Below, piece by piece: positions 1-8,879 of a DNA stretch of 64,000 nucleotides. Below the pieces are notes generated by a model, which saw only the letters and a program-made list of their open reading frames with translations, ran no database searches and had not been told where the DNA came from. Position 1 is the stretch's first letter, and each line of letters opens with the position of its first letter. A program made the position numbers and the translations under genes. This DNA is from Treponema socranskii subsp. buccale (GTDB lineage Bacteria > Spirochaetota > Spirochaetia > Treponematales > Treponemataceae): contig NZ_CP054258.1 of NCBI RefSeq assembly GCF_024181585.1, positions 806,001 through 870,000 of the forward strand, written 5' to 3'.

Positions 1-1
1 T

Positions 2-436
2 GACTTGAAGGTTTTTGACGGTGTGCTGTACGCTCTTTCATCGAAGTCGTGCAAAATACAGAAGTTTCCCGCTTATTTCACGGATGCTTTTAAAAATAGC
101 GGCATACTGTATAAAATCGGCAGTACGAATGACAGCTTGTCCGGAAACGCTGTTGTATTAGCAAAAAAAGATTGGAACGATACAACCAAAATCGGCTACG
201 GTTTTTACCGCTTTATAGCCGTAAAATACGACGAAGCCGAACGGATTAAGCTTATTATTGCTTCGGACGGTGCATGGGGTGAAGGCGGATTGCCGCTCGG
301 CAGCTCGCCCGATGTATTGAAGAATACCGACAGAGTATTGGAATACGATTTGAAAGGCAGTTTGCAAGCCGAAAGAGAGACGGGCGGCAGCTTTTCTAAA
401 ACGTTAGAGCATGGATCCGGTTTTGAGTGGCAGTAA
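2..436 (+). CDS. Hypothetical protein, C-terminal part (cut by window edge)
   Basis: The reading frame is open to the left edge, so the true start lies outside the window; a TTG at 5 is an internal candidate only. About 144 residues are visible, ending in Gly-Phe-Glu-Trp-Gln. The sequence is a mix of short hydrophobic stretches and Gly/Asp turns, suggesting a mostly beta structure, with no membrane segment or recognisable motif. It is followed after 9 nt by a glycosyltransferase gene on the same strand, so the two may be cotranscribed. I do not recognise the family and assign no function. Confidence 0.6.
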   Translation, partial: DLKVFDGVLYALSSKSCKIQKFPAYFTDAFKNSGILYKIGSTNDSLSGNAVVLAKKDWNDTTKIGYGFYRFIAVKYDEAERIKLIIASDGAWGEGGLPLGSSPDVLKNTDRVLEYDLKGSLQAERETGGSFSKTLEHGSGFEWQ

Positions 437-445
437 AACAGTACA

Positions 446-1483
446 ATGAGTTTTATTTTTTGTGCGGCACGCTTCGGGCGTACCGCACGGCAAAAGCCGC
501 TCGTAAGTCTTTGCGTTCCCGTGTACGGGGCGGAGGGGCTTATCGGGCGGTTTTTTGAAAGCGTGCTGCAGCAGACGGACTCTCCGCCTGTTGAAACGAT
601 CGTCGTCAATGACGGAAGCCCCGGTACGAAAGAGCTCGGGCGCATTGTTAAAACATACGCAAAGCGGTTTAAAGAGCGCGCTCTTCCTCTTATCTTTTTG
701 GAACACGGAAAAAATCTCGGTACGCTTGAAGCGCGCCGTACTGCGGTAAACGCCGCATCGGGGGACTATATTGCCTTTGCCGATCCCGACGACGAACTTC
801 CGTCCTCGGCTCTTCGTATTTTGTACGAGGCTGCCTCTGCGTCGTCGGCGGACATCGTGCACGGTGCGGGTGCGGTATGCGGCATGGAAGGTGAGCCTGA
901 TGCACGTATTGCCGCCTTTGCGCGAAAAACGCAAAACGTATATGAGGGTGTTTTAGCGGGCGGCGAAATCCTCCGTAAGTTTATCGTTGAAAGCGCATAT
1001 AACGGCTTTGTGTGGGGTAAGCTTTTTAGAAAGGCTCTCGTTCAAAAAGCGTACGGCGAAATTCCGTTTACCTATTGTACGATGGCGGAAGACCTGCTCC
1101 TCTATTTTTTTATCGCATTGACGGCATCGAAGTTTACCGACGTGCCGGCGGACGGGTGTACTCGAAGCGCGTGTACATATATCGGTATACGCGACGCCGT
1201 GTACAACTACCGCATCAATACCGGTATTTCTTCCCGCCGCAAAATCACCGATCTCGCTTCATGGCAAAAAGTGTGTTCGGCTTCTTCGGTATTTACGATC
1301 ATTCTTTCCTACTTGGACGATCATCCCGCTGTCGGAAGCGATATACGTGAAGCCGTAAAAGCTTTAGGCCGCGCATACTATGCCGATAATTTGAAGCAGC
1401 TCGAAGTCTGTGTCGCGCCCGCATTACAGGCGCAAGCCCGCGCGATGCTCGAGGAATGGTGGGGCGGGGAAATCGCAGGTTGA
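446..1483 (+). CDS. Family 2 glycosyltransferase (GT-A fold)
   Basis: A 345-residue protein likely to transfer a sugar from a nucleotide-sugar donor to a glycan or lipid acceptor at the cytoplasmic side of the membrane. The N-terminal GT-A signature is clear: VSLCVPVYG near residues 20-28, VVNDGS at 53-58 (nucleotide binding) and the metal-binding acidic cluster DPDD at 113-116. The C-terminal half is less conserved and holds no obvious membrane helix. The ATG at 446 has no good Shine-Dalgarno site and lies 9 nt after the preceding stop, consistent with coupled translation. Acceptor and donor cannot be told from sequence; no other glycan genes are adjacent. Confidence 0.85.
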   Translation: MSFIFCAARFGRTARQKPLVSLCVPVYGAEGLIGRFFESVLQQTDSPPVETIVVNDGSPGTKELGRIVKTYAKRFKERALPLIFLEHGKNLGTLEARRTAVNAASGDYIAFADPDDELPSSALRILYEAASASSADIVHGAGAVCGMEGEPDARIAAFARKTQNVYEGVLAGGEILRKFIVESAYNGFVWGKLFRKALVQKAYGEIPFTYCTMAEDLLLYFFIALTASKFTDVPADGCTRSACTYIGIRDAVYNYRINTGISSRRKITDLASWQKVCSASSVFTIILSYLDDHPAVGSDIREAVKALGRAYYADNLKQLEVCVAPALQAQARAMLEEWWGGEIAG

Positions 1484-1625
1484 TCGCATACGCTTATTGA
1501 AAAGCGATATTGCAGATTGTCGGGTTATCGTTATCCCATTATCGCAGTGCTTTTTAAATAAATACTAAATAAATTAAGTAAAATTAAATAAAAACCGTCT
1601 ATTTCCGTTGAAAATAAAAAAATAT

Positions 1626-1654
1626 TTGACAAATCCGTATTTTCGGGGTAACGT
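1626..1654 (+). promoter_or_regulatory. Promoter of the LacI-type regulator, leaderless geometry
   Basis: TTGACA (1626-1631), 17-bp spacer, TAACGT (1649-1654), then exactly 6 nt to the ATG at 1661. The predicted transcription start falls on or next to the start codon, and no Shine-Dalgarno fits, so the mRNA should be leaderless. The -35 is perfect and the -10 weak. Confidence 0.55.
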
Positions 1655-1660
1655 TATTTG

Positions 1661-2737
1661 ATGAATGTGACGCTTTCACAGATTGCAGCGCAAACCGGCT
1701 TTTCCGTCAATACCGTTTCCCGCGTGCTGCGCGGAGATACGCGCATCAGCGAAAGTACGAGCGCAAAGATAAAAAGCGCCGCATCCGATCTCGGCTATAC
1801 GCCGAATTACGCCGCATCGAGTATGCGTTCGCATAAGACGAAAGTGCTCGGAGTGGTGTCGGCGGATTCGTCGAATCCGTTTTTTGCCGAAGTCATCCTC
1901 GGTATCGAAGATACGGCGAAGCGGCACGGCTATCATATTTTACTGATGAACACGGAAGAAAAGGTCGAAAACGAATGCGCGGCGCTCAGGACGCTGCAGG
2001 GCAGAAGCGTCGACGGGATCATCAGCGTGCCGCTGTACGACAACGATGCGCTTCGTAAACTGTATACGGAGCTTTCGGTACCTTTCGTGTTTGCGGGAAG
2101 AAAAGTGCGGGGGCTCGAAGATCATTCGCTTTTGCACCGCGACAGAGAGAGTACGGAAGAAGTCGTTACGCATTTGCTCGCAAACGGACACGAGCGTATT
2201 CTGTATATCGCAGGCCCCGACACGATCAGCAATTCGCTCGACCGGCTCTGCGGTTATGTGCGCGCTTTCGAACGCGCGGGCAAAAAAGCCGACCCTGCGC
2301 TCATAGTGAAGACTGCGGGGCACATCGACGACGGTTATGCGTCCATAAATCATGCGCTGCACTTGCAGACGGATTTTACCGCGGTAGTCTGTTTCAACGA
2401 TTTGGTTGCGATGGGCGTACTCAAATCGCTGTATGAAAACAACCGGATCGTGCCCGACGACGTCGAAGTGTTCGGCTGCGATAATTTAAACATATCGCAG
2501 TATATGCAGCCCCGCTTGAGTACGATCGATGTGCCGAAGTACAAACTCGGACGGGAAGCGGTGCTTGAATTGCTGCGCCATATTAAAGATCGGGAGCTGC
2601 CGTATGAAACGCGGCATCTCGATGCGCGCATCATATTCCGGGAGTCTACGAAAAAAAAGACTCCGAACGGAGCGAAACGGGAAATCGATTTGTGCTCTGC
2701 AAAAGGGGATAGTCGTGCGCCGTTCGCGCACGGTTAA
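1661..2737 (+). CDS. LacI family transcriptional regulator
   Basis: Sugar-responsive repressor of the LacI/GalR family, 358 residues, about the usual length. An N-terminal helix-turn-helix (VTLSQIAAQTGFSVNTVSRV, residues 3-22) is followed by the hinge region and a periplasmic-binding-protein-like effector domain beginning near KVLGVVSADSSNPFF. The ATG at 1661 is preferred over the in-frame TTG at 1658 because the promoter boxes are spaced for a start at 1661. It sits directly upstream of a sugar binding protein, two permeases and a glycosidase-like gene on the same strand, so it most likely controls their uptake and use. No clear LacI-type operator palindrome was found by eye. The ligand is unknown. 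Confidence 0.92.
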   Translation: MNVTLSQIAAQTGFSVNTVSRVLRGDTRISESTSAKIKSAASDLGYTPNYAASSMRSHKTKVLGVVSADSSNPFFAEVILGIEDTAKRHGYHILLMNTEEKVENECAALRTLQGRSVDGIISVPLYDNDALRKLYTELSVPFVFAGRKVRGLEDHSLLHRDRESTEEVVTHLLANGHERILYIAGPDTISNSLDRLCGYVRAFERAGKKADPALIVKTAGHIDDGYASINHALHLQTDFTAVVCFNDLVAMGVLKSLYENNRIVPDDVEVFGCDNLNISQYMQPRLSTIDVPKYKLGREAVLELLRHIKDRELPYETRHLDARIIFRESTKKKTPNGAKREIDLCSAKGDSRAPFAHG

Positions 2738-2747
2738 ATCTTTGGGA

Positions 2748-2786
2748 GATGCTGAAGCATTCCGCAAAAGTTTTTATGGAGGTTTT
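2748..2786 (+). promoter_or_regulatory. Conserved 5' leader with hairpin and strong RBS (copy 1)
   Basis: A small hairpin (GATGC-TGAA-GCATT, 2748-2761) is followed by GCAAAAGTTTTTATGGAGG and TTTT before the ATG at 2787. The stretch from GCAAAAG to the ATG is identical to the leader of the lipoprotein gene at 17677, where the hairpin is a perfect 16-bp palindrome. GGAGG at 2778-2782 is the ribosome binding site. The shared module suggests common translational or stability control of exported proteins. Confidence 0.6.
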
Positions 2787-4040
2787 ATGAAAAAATTATG
2801 TGCCGTTTTTTGTATCGCTGTCGCTGCGGCGTTCAGCGTACCGTCCGTGCACGCCGCGGAAAAGCCCGTCGTGCTGACGTTTTGGTCGCTGTTTACCGGA
2901 GGTGACGGAGAATTCTTCAACGCGATGATCGCCGAATTCAACCGCACGCACAAGGATATTCAGCTGAAAAGCGATCCCGCAAAGTATACCGATTATTATA
3001 CGAAGCTGACGACGGCGCTTGCAAGCAAAAAAGCACCCGATATCGTCGTCGTGCACCGCGACAGCATGCTGCCCTTCGTCAAAAGCGGTACGCTCTACGC
3101 GCTCGACGATGTGATGAAAAAGATCAACGCTCCGATGAACGATTTCGTTCCCGCGCCGCTGAACGCGTGCCGCTTCAACGGCAAGCTCTATTCGATTCCG
3201 CTCGACGTGCATCCGATCATCATGTATTACAACAAAGACCTGCTCGCAAAGGCGGGCATCGCAAAGGTTCCCGAGTCGTACGACGAACTTGTGAGGGCTG
3301 CAAAGACGGTGCAGGAAAAAACCGGTGCCGTGGGATTGGGCGTGGACAACACGACCGCCACTTATAAGGCCTATACGCTTGCACGCATATTCGTGTCGGG
3401 CATGGGACAAAAAGGCGGAAGCGTTCTTACCGCCGACTGCAAAAAAGCGGCGTTCAACAACAAAGACGGCGCGGAAGTCGTTCAGGGGCTCGTCGATTCC
3501 GTCAACAGATACGGCATCACTCCGAAAGGATACGATTACGATTCGGCGATGACGGATTTCCGTCTCGGAAAAACGGCGTTCTATATCAACGGCGTGTGGG
3601 CAACCGGCGCGCTCGAAAAGCAGGCGGGGTTGAACTTTGCCGCAGTGCCGTTTCCCGCATTGATGGGAAAAGCCGGCGCATGGGCGGGTTCTCATACGCT
3701 TGCGATTCCGGTACAAAGAAAAACGGATCCCAAAAAAGTAGAAGCCGCCGCGAAATTTATTATCTGGATGACGCAGCACGGCGAAATGTGGGCAAAGGCG
3801 GGACATATCCCGACGATGCTTTCCGTCCGCGAAAAGCGCGAGTTCAAAGCGCTGCCGTACCGCGCGGGATACGTCGCCGCGGCCGAATCGGTTATCGCCG
3901 CTCCGAACACGGGCGCATGGCAGGAAATCTACGACAATCTTTCCGATATGCTTGAAGCTGCCGTCGCGCAAAATCAAAACGGCGTGCAGGCCGTCGCCGG
4001 CATGGAAAAGAAAGTAAACGAAATACTCGCAAGTTATTGA
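2787..4040 (+). CDS. ABC transporter sugar-binding protein (family 1 solute-binding)
   Basis: Periplasmic binding protein that captures a sugar or oligosaccharide and delivers it to the permeases encoded just downstream. The 417-residue product starts with a signal peptide (hydrophobic core about residues 4-20, likely cleavage after VHA at 21-23) and continues with the family 1 pattern FWSLFTGGDGEFFNAMI and PLDVHPIIMYYNKDLLAKAG. No lipobox cysteine follows the core, so it is predicted soluble in the periplasm rather than lipidated. The ATG at 2787 is chosen for its GGAGG site and the signal peptide; the frame is open further upstream but overlaps the regulator gene. Substrate unknown. Confidence 0.92.
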   Translation: MKKLCAVFCIAVAAAFSVPSVHAAEKPVVLTFWSLFTGGDGEFFNAMIAEFNRTHKDIQLKSDPAKYTDYYTKLTTALASKKAPDIVVVHRDSMLPFVKSGTLYALDDVMKKINAPMNDFVPAPLNACRFNGKLYSIPLDVHPIIMYYNKDLLAKAGIAKVPESYDELVRAAKTVQEKTGAVGLGVDNTTATYKAYTLARIFVSGMGQKGGSVLTADCKKAAFNNKDGAEVVQGLVDSVNRYGITPKGYDYDSAMTDFRLGKTAFYINGVWATGALEKQAGLNFAAVPFPALMGKAGAWAGSHTLAIPVQRKTDPKKVEAAAKFIIWMTQHGEMWAKAGHIPTMLSVREKREFKALPYRAGYVAAAESVIAAPNTGAWQEIYDNLSDMLEAAVAQNQNGVQAVAGMEKKVNEILASY

Positions 4041-4049
4041 GGTTGCGTA

Positions 4050-4091
4050 AAGGGGCTGTCGAAAAAGCAGAAACTTTTGACGCGGCCCCTT
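4050..4091 (+). repeat. Hairpin between binding protein and permease genes (family B-like fragment)
   Basis: AAGGGGC (4050-4056) pairs with GCCCCTT (4085-4091), and the interior GGCTGTCGAAAAAG resembles the ends of the 143-bp family B repeats at 19164 and 37874. It lies 10 nt after the stop of the binding protein gene and before the permeases, a place where a hairpin would stabilise or partly terminate the message and keep binding protein in excess. No T-run follows. Confidence 0.55.
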
Positions 4092-4210
4092 GAACCGATT
4101 GATAGGTTTGACCGTTTCGCACAGCAGCCGGGCAGCGATTTTAAAAGCACCGCCGCGTCCGCCCTTTGCGTGCGATAATTATTAATTAATAATATTTTTT
4201 TTGGAAAATT

Positions 4211-5080
4211 ATGATTCCCGGAAATTCGGATTTGAAAGACGGCATTTTGTTTTGCCTTCCGTTTATGATCGTGTTTGCACTTTTTCTCCTCTTCCCGATG
4301 CTGTTCGGTCTTTTTATCGGCTTTTTCGATTGGGATATCCTTTCGACTCGCACGTGGACGGGGTTCGGAAATTATGTAAAACTTTTTAAAGACGCAACTT
4401 TTTATTCGAGCCTCGGTCACACGCTCGTGTTCGTGCTCGTTTCGACGCCGCTCCTGCTGGTAACGGGCTTTTTTATGGCGCTCCTCGTCACTTCCCGTTC
4501 TCCGTTAAAAGATGTTGCGGAAAATATTTTTTTTCTGCCGTACATCCTTTCGATCACCGTCATCGGCACACTGTGGGCGTGGCTGCTGCAAAAAAATTAC
4601 GGCATTGTCAATCAATTCATCAAGCTTTTCGGCGGAGAACCCGTCGGCTGGCTTACCGATACGAAATACGCGATGACTTCGATAATCGCGACGACGGTGT
4701 GGTGGACTGCGGGCTTCAATATGATACTCTTTTCCGCAGGCATCAAACAGATTTCATCGGAGATATACGATGCCGTGAAAATCGACGGGGCGAACTATGT
4801 GCAGACGGTGTTTCATATAACGCTGCCGCTCGTCCGTCCGACGACCGCTCTGTGTCTCATTCTTCAGATTATCGCGTCGTTCAATATTTTCGGACAAGTG
4901 TACGTGATGACCGGAGGCGGGCCGCACGGTTCGACGCGCGTACTCGTGCAGTATATTTATGAAACGGGATTCAAATATTTTAAAATGGGATATTCGTCCG
5001 CGATGGCTTACGTATTGTTTTTTATCATTTTAATAATTTCGCTGTTTCAGTATAAAGCGATTTCGGCAGGCGAAGAATGA
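4211..5080 (+). CDS. Sugar ABC transporter permease, MalF/UgpA type
   Basis: Integral membrane subunit of a carbohydrate importer of the CUT1 class. The 289-residue protein has about six hydrophobic segments, the first at residues 12-38, and the cytoplasmic EAA-type coupling loop EIYDAVKIDGA at 184-194, which docks on the ATPase. It lacks the long extra N-terminal region of MalF, as is common in Gram-positive and spirochaetal systems. It overlaps the next permease gene by 4 nt (ATGA). No ATPase is encoded nearby, so a shared MsmX/UgpC-type ATPase is probably encoded elsewhere. The region before the ATG is very AT-rich with only a weak RBS. Confidence 0.93.
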   Translation: MIPGNSDLKDGILFCLPFMIVFALFLLFPMLFGLFIGFFDWDILSTRTWTGFGNYVKLFKDATFYSSLGHTLVFVLVSTPLLLVTGFFMALLVTSRSPLKDVAENIFFLPYILSITVIGTLWAWLLQKNYGIVNQFIKLFGGEPVGWLTDTKYAMTSIIATTVWWTAGFNMILFSAGIKQISSEIYDAVKIDGANYVQTVFHITLPLVRPTTALCLILQIIASFNIFGQVYVMTGGGPHGSTRVLVQYIYETGFKYFKMGYSSAMAYVLFFIILIISLFQYKAISAGEE

Positions 5081-5886
5081 AAAAATATATTTTAATTTTT
5101 TTGACGGTGCTGCTTTTGACGCTGTGGCTTTTTCCGCTTTTTTGGCTCGTCGTTACGTCGCTCAAAACCGAACAGGACGTTATGTCCGACATCATTACGT
5201 TAATTCCGCTGCGCCCGACGCTTGTCAATTATCAAAAAGCGTTTTTATCGACCGATATATTCCGCTGGCTTTTGAATTCGTTTATCGTTTCGTTTTCCGT
5301 CACTGCGGGTACGCTGGTTTTGGACGTGCCGATCGCATACGCGCTTGCCCGCATACGCTTTAAGGGAAGGCGCATCGTCTTTTGGACGGTTATGGCTGCG
5401 ATGATGATTCCGTTTCAAGTGCTCATCATACCGCTGTATATGCAGTTCAACGCATACGGCATCCTCGACACGCTCGCCGCCGTTTTGCTGCCGCGCCTTG
5501 CGCTTCCGATCGGCGTCTTTATCATCAAACAATTTTATGAAGGCATACCCTATGCGCTCGAAGAAGCCGCCTTTATCGACGGGGCGAGCCGCTTTACGAC
5601 GTTTATGCAGGTGATGCTGCCGGTCGGCAAAGCCGCGATGATAACGACGGTCATCATTTCGTTTATCAACGCGTGGAATGATTTTTTGTGGCCGCTTATC
5701 GCCGTAAGCGAATCGGCGAAGTATACGATCACCGTCGGCATTGCCAATTTTCAAGGAACGCACGGAACCGAATACGCGATGATCATGGCGGGCGCCCTCA
5801 TCGCTTCGATTCCGCAGTTTGTATTTTACGCGCTTTTTCGAAGACAGATCGTCGCGGGTCTCGTGATGACGGGCATAAAGGGTTAA
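5077..5886 (+). CDS. Sugar ABC transporter permease, MalG/UgpE type
   Basis: Second membrane subunit of the importer, 269 residues with about six transmembrane helices. The EAA coupling motif LEEAAFIDGA is at residues 161-170. The start codon overlaps the stop of the preceding permease gene (ATGA at 5077-5080), so the two are translationally coupled and should be made in equal amounts. With the upstream binding protein and the regulator it forms a classic CUT1 sugar-uptake cluster lacking its own ATPase. Confidence 0.93.
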   Translation: MKKYILIFLTVLLLTLWLFPLFWLVVTSLKTEQDVMSDIITLIPLRPTLVNYQKAFLSTDIFRWLLNSFIVSFSVTAGTLVLDVPIAYALARIRFKGRRIVFWTVMAAMMIPFQVLIIPLYMQFNAYGILDTLAAVLLPRLALPIGVFIIKQFYEGIPYALEEAAFIDGASRFTTFMQVMLPVGKAAMITTVIISFINAWNDFLWPLIAVSESAKYTITVGIANFQGTHGTEYAMIMAGALIASIPQFVFYALFRRQIVAGLVMTGIKG

Positions 5887-5892
5887 CACCGT

Positions 5893-7968
5893 ATGGAAAA
5901 AACGGAAATCCTTTCGGTGCTCGGCGCGGCGATGAGCATTTCCTGCAGTGCCGGCTGCAGCGGAAAGATACGCGTCGTTTTTCAGGATTCGCGCTTTGCC
6001 GCCGTTGAAACCGAATGGACGATCACGGAAAGCGGAAGCTATGAGCTTGCTTCCCGTATTTCCTTTTCGAAAAAATCCGGAAAGCTCGAGCTTTTTATTC
6101 CAGCCGTGCTGTACCGAAAAAACAACTGCGGGCGGGGCGCTTTTCCCAAAGGCGGCATAGAGCGGGCGTTTGCATTTCGCGAAGATCGTACCCCTCTTCC
6201 GGGCTGCGTCGTGATACGCGACGGATGCGATTTTACCGCCTTTTGCATTTCTCCTGCGAGCGATCCTTCCGAAACGGCGCACGTGTGCGCGTATGAAGCG
6301 GAAAACAGGGTTGTAATCGAAATGCGCCTTCCGCCTTCCGAATATCCGTTTTCCTACTGCGGCAAAACGCGTACGGTGCCTCACGCTTCGAAAAACACGC
6401 ACTTCCGCGCCGACGACTGTTCACCCGAAAAGCCTCTTGTCATACGGAGAGTACAGTTTGTTTTTACGACATCGGTGAGCGAACTTTGCGCGAATACGCT
6501 TTTTTCGGTTTATCGGGAATTTTCATCGCTCGTCTCGGCGCAAAAGAAAATTAATAATTTTTGTTGCGGTGAAAACGTTTTTTCGAAAACACAAAAGACG
6601 CCGGTGCATGCGGATTCTGCGTGTGCGGCGGTCGAACGCTGCTCCGCGGATTTCGAATCCGCCGTCGGTGCGGTGCCGTCTGCAGTTTCCGCTCGCTCTT
6701 CGCCGCGCGCAGTGTGGGACGAGTGGTTTTCCCGTAAGCTCGCCCATCTCGAATTTCTTACGGATGCGGCGGACGACGGTAGTGCTTTTATCCGCATGGG
6801 GAAAGGTAACGGCGATCTGCAGTCTATATACGAATTTACTGCGGCGTCCTTTCTCGTAAAAAGCGTCGAAGGCGCCGTCGTGTTTGCAAAGAGCGGCAAT
6901 GCTCGGCTTGCCGAAGCGATCGGGCGGTATTTTTTACGCGCGGAACATCCCGAAAAAAGCGGTATCTACCGCGACAATTACAGCATCGCGAGGGACGAGT
7001 GGGGCGGCTACCTCGGCGTATCCGAGCATTCCGATTATGCGAAATTGATAAATGCCCGCTGTAACGGAGAAGCGATGAGTGCGTACATCGAGCTCTATGA
7101 AGCGCTGCTCGAACTCGGGTCTCGCATCGACGAATTTATAGAGCTTCCGAAGAGGGTTGCCCGCTTTTATCTTTCGCACTGTGTGCGCGATAAAGAAAAA
7201 GCGGACTCGGGCAATTTCGGCAGATGGCGGCGCGAAGACGGGAAAGTCGTCAACGGCAGCGGAACGAACGGCGCGTACATCGTTATTTTTTTGACAGCGC
7301 TCTATCCGCATGCGGACGAAGAACTGCAAAAAGAAATCAAAACCGCGCTCGCGCTTTCGGGCGAATACTATCACCGCATGATACGAAACGCCGACTATTA
7401 CGGGGATACGCTCGACGCCGACGCATTTGACAAAGAGTCCGCCGCCGTTCTCCTCCGCGAAAGTCTCGACCTCTACGCGTTTACCGGCGATACGATTTTT
7501 TTGGAAGACGCGAAAGCTGCGGCGAATTTCGCGTACACGTGGATGTGGCAGTACGACGTCCGCTTTCCGAAGGGAACGCCGCTTGACCGTCTGCATTTTA
7601 AAACGCGCGGCATGACGTCCGTTTCGGTCGCGCATCATCATCTCGATTTTTACGGCATGTATATAGCCCGCGATTTTTTGCGCTTGCATGCATTGTGCGG
7701 AGATCCGTTTTATCGCGATGCGGCGCTTTGTATGATGCGCGCCTGCCTTGCGCTCGTCGCGTCCGAAAAAGAGCCGCTCGGAAAAGGAGCGAAGTTTGCG
7801 GGCTGGCAGCCCGAACAGATCAACCATACCGATTGGGATTATTTCGACAGAAAAGATCACGCGCAGGGATATTTCGATATCTGCATCGCGTGGGAAGCGG
7901 TTTTGACGCTTCACTCGTATGTACAGATCGCCCGTGAAAATCCGTCGGCGCTCGACGAAGCGACGTGA
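5893..7968 (+). CDS. Large glycosidase-like protein, possible alpha/alpha-toroid enzyme
   Basis: A 691-residue cytoplasmic protein starting 6 nt after the MalG-type permease, so almost certainly in the sugar operon. The first ~200 residues look beta-rich; from about residue 270 on the sequence is helical with aromatic/acidic patches such as GTNGAYIVIFLTALYP, VAHHHLDFYGMYIARDF and GWQPEQINHTDWDYFDRKD. This pattern fits the six-hairpin glycosidase superfamily, which includes hydrolases, epimerases and lyases acting on sugars. I cannot place it in a numbered family or name catalytic residues with certainty. There is no signal peptide, so it would act on sugar already imported by the neighbouring transporter. 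Confidence 0.7.
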   Translation: MEKTEILSVLGAAMSISCSAGCSGKIRVVFQDSRFAAVETEWTITESGSYELASRISFSKKSGKLELFIPAVLYRKNNCGRGAFPKGGIERAFAFREDRTPLPGCVVIRDGCDFTAFCISPASDPSETAHVCAYEAENRVVIEMRLPPSEYPFSYCGKTRTVPHASKNTHFRADDCSPEKPLVIRRVQFVFTTSVSELCANTLFSVYREFSSLVSAQKKINNFCCGENVFSKTQKTPVHADSACAAVERCSADFESAVGAVPSAVSARSSPRAVWDEWFSRKLAHLEFLTDAADDGSAFIRMGKGNGDLQSIYEFTAASFLVKSVEGAVVFAKSGNARLAEAIGRYFLRAEHPEKSGIYRDNYSIARDEWGGYLGVSEHSDYAKLINARCNGEAMSAYIELYEALLELGSRIDEFIELPKRVARFYLSHCVRDKEKADSGNFGRWRREDGKVVNGSGTNGAYIVIFLTALYPHADEELQKEIKTALALSGEYYHRMIRNADYYGDTLDADAFDKESAAVLLRESLDLYAFTGDTIFLEDAKAAANFAYTWMWQYDVRFPKGTPLDRLHFKTRGMTSVSVAHHHLDFYGMYIARDFLRLHALCGDPFYRDAALCMMRACLALVASEKEPLGKGAKFAGWQPEQINHTDWDYFDRKDHAQGYFDICIAWEAVLTLHSYVQIARENPSALDEAT

Positions 7969-7980
7969 ACTTAGTCGCGT

Positions 7981-8070
7981 TCCTATAAATGCGGCATTGC
8001 AGAAAATGTCGATTTTCGAAAATGCCGCATTGGTGCGCGTGCGCGCACACGTATATCCGCGAGTTTTTCC
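7981..8070 (-). repeat. Family C hairpin repeat, partial, inverted
   Basis: ATGCGGCATT (7989-7998) pairs perfectly with AATGCCGCAT (8021-8030), with an inner GAAAAT/ATTTTC stem. Read on the minus strand it matches the right end of the repeats at 8975-9115 and 31424-31605 (CATTTTCTGCAATGCCG followed by TATAGGA-like bases), then continues into the GTGCGCG/CGCGCAC and GAGTTTT segments of that family. It lies between the glycosidase-like gene and the HAD phosphatase gene. Confidence 0.7.
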
Positions 8071-8168
8071 GTTTCCGATGTGTTTTTCGCATGTGCGTGA
8101 TACACGTAAAAAATTTTGTCTCGTGATGCGCGCAATGTGCTTTTCTTCGAGCGATCTTTGCCGCGCAT

Positions 8169-8197
8169 TTGTTTCTTTTTCCCGAATACGCTATACT
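8169..8197 (+). promoter_or_regulatory. Promoter of the HAD phosphatase gene
   Basis: TTGTTT (8169-8174), 17-bp spacer, TATACT (8192-8197), then 8 nt to the ATG at 8206. There is no room for a Shine-Dalgarno site, so a leaderless or near-leaderless mRNA is predicted. Confidence 0.65.
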
Positions 8198-8205
8198 CGT
8201 TATCC

Positions 8206-8832
8206 ATGAAGCTTTTTATATTTGACATGGGCGGCGTCGTCGCTCACAACGTTGCGGTTGAAGGTGCCGTCGCAAAAGCCGTCGGCATGAGCGAAGGGGA
8301 ATTCTATAAAGCCTGCAAATACGACAGGGCGGCTCGCGGAAAAATTATTAATAAAAAAAACGATGTACGCGATGCCGATATCATGACGATGCTTTCGAAC
8401 GGAGAACTGACGACCGAGGAGTTTTGGAGCGAGTTTGAGAAGCGGACGGGAGTGCGCGTACCGATGGACTACCTCGGTCTCTTTTTTAATCCGGTACTCG
8501 ACGACGGCGTGGTCGATATCGTCAAAGCGCTCCGAAAAAAATACCGCGTCGTGTGCGGAACGAATACGATTCAAAGCCATTACGATATTCACCTTGCGAG
8601 AAGCGATTATGCGTTCTTCGATAAAACCTATGCGTCGAATATGATCGGCGCGTCGAAGCCCGACGTCGAATTTTGGAAGCGCATCATGCTCGCAGAAGGT
8701 GTTGCACCTGAGGATATCTTTTTTACCGACGACAATGAAGCGAACTGCGCGGCTTCTTCATCGCTCGGCATCCGTACCTTCCGTTTTACAAACGCGGACG
8801 ATCTTCGAAACGAAGTGCGCCCTTGGCTCTGA
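8206..8832 (+). CDS. HAD-superfamily hydrolase (probable phosphatase)
   Basis: A 208-residue HAD-IA type hydrolase, probably dephosphorylating a small metabolite. Motif I is at the very N-terminus (FIFDMGGVV, with the nucleophile and acid/base Asp pair in DMGG), motif II is likely CGTNTIQS and motif IV is FFTDDNEANCAA, followed by the typical SLGIRTFRF strand. The motif I form D-x-GGV is that of YihX-like members. The ATG at 8206 is chosen because the first motif must be near the N-terminus and because the promoter ends 8 nt before it; the frame is open for 30 more codons upstream. Substrate unknown; it stands as a single gene. Confidence 0.88.
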   Translation: MKLFIFDMGGVVAHNVAVEGAVAKAVGMSEGEFYKACKYDRAARGKIINKKNDVRDADIMTMLSNGELTTEEFWSEFEKRTGVRVPMDYLGLFFNPVLDDGVVDIVKALRKKYRVVCGTNTIQSHYDIHLARSDYAFFDKTYASNMIGASKPDVEFWKRIMLAEGVAPEDIFFTDDNEANCAASSSLGIRTFRFTNADDLRNEVRPWL

Positions 8833-8879
8833 CACATCCTCACGGGAGCGGAAATTTTTTGAATTGACGGCAGGCGCAT

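Noticed and set aside
2529..2786. Longer N-terminus for the sugar-binding protein
   Set aside because: It would overlap the regulator gene out of frame and bury the signal peptide and the GGAGG site at 2778.
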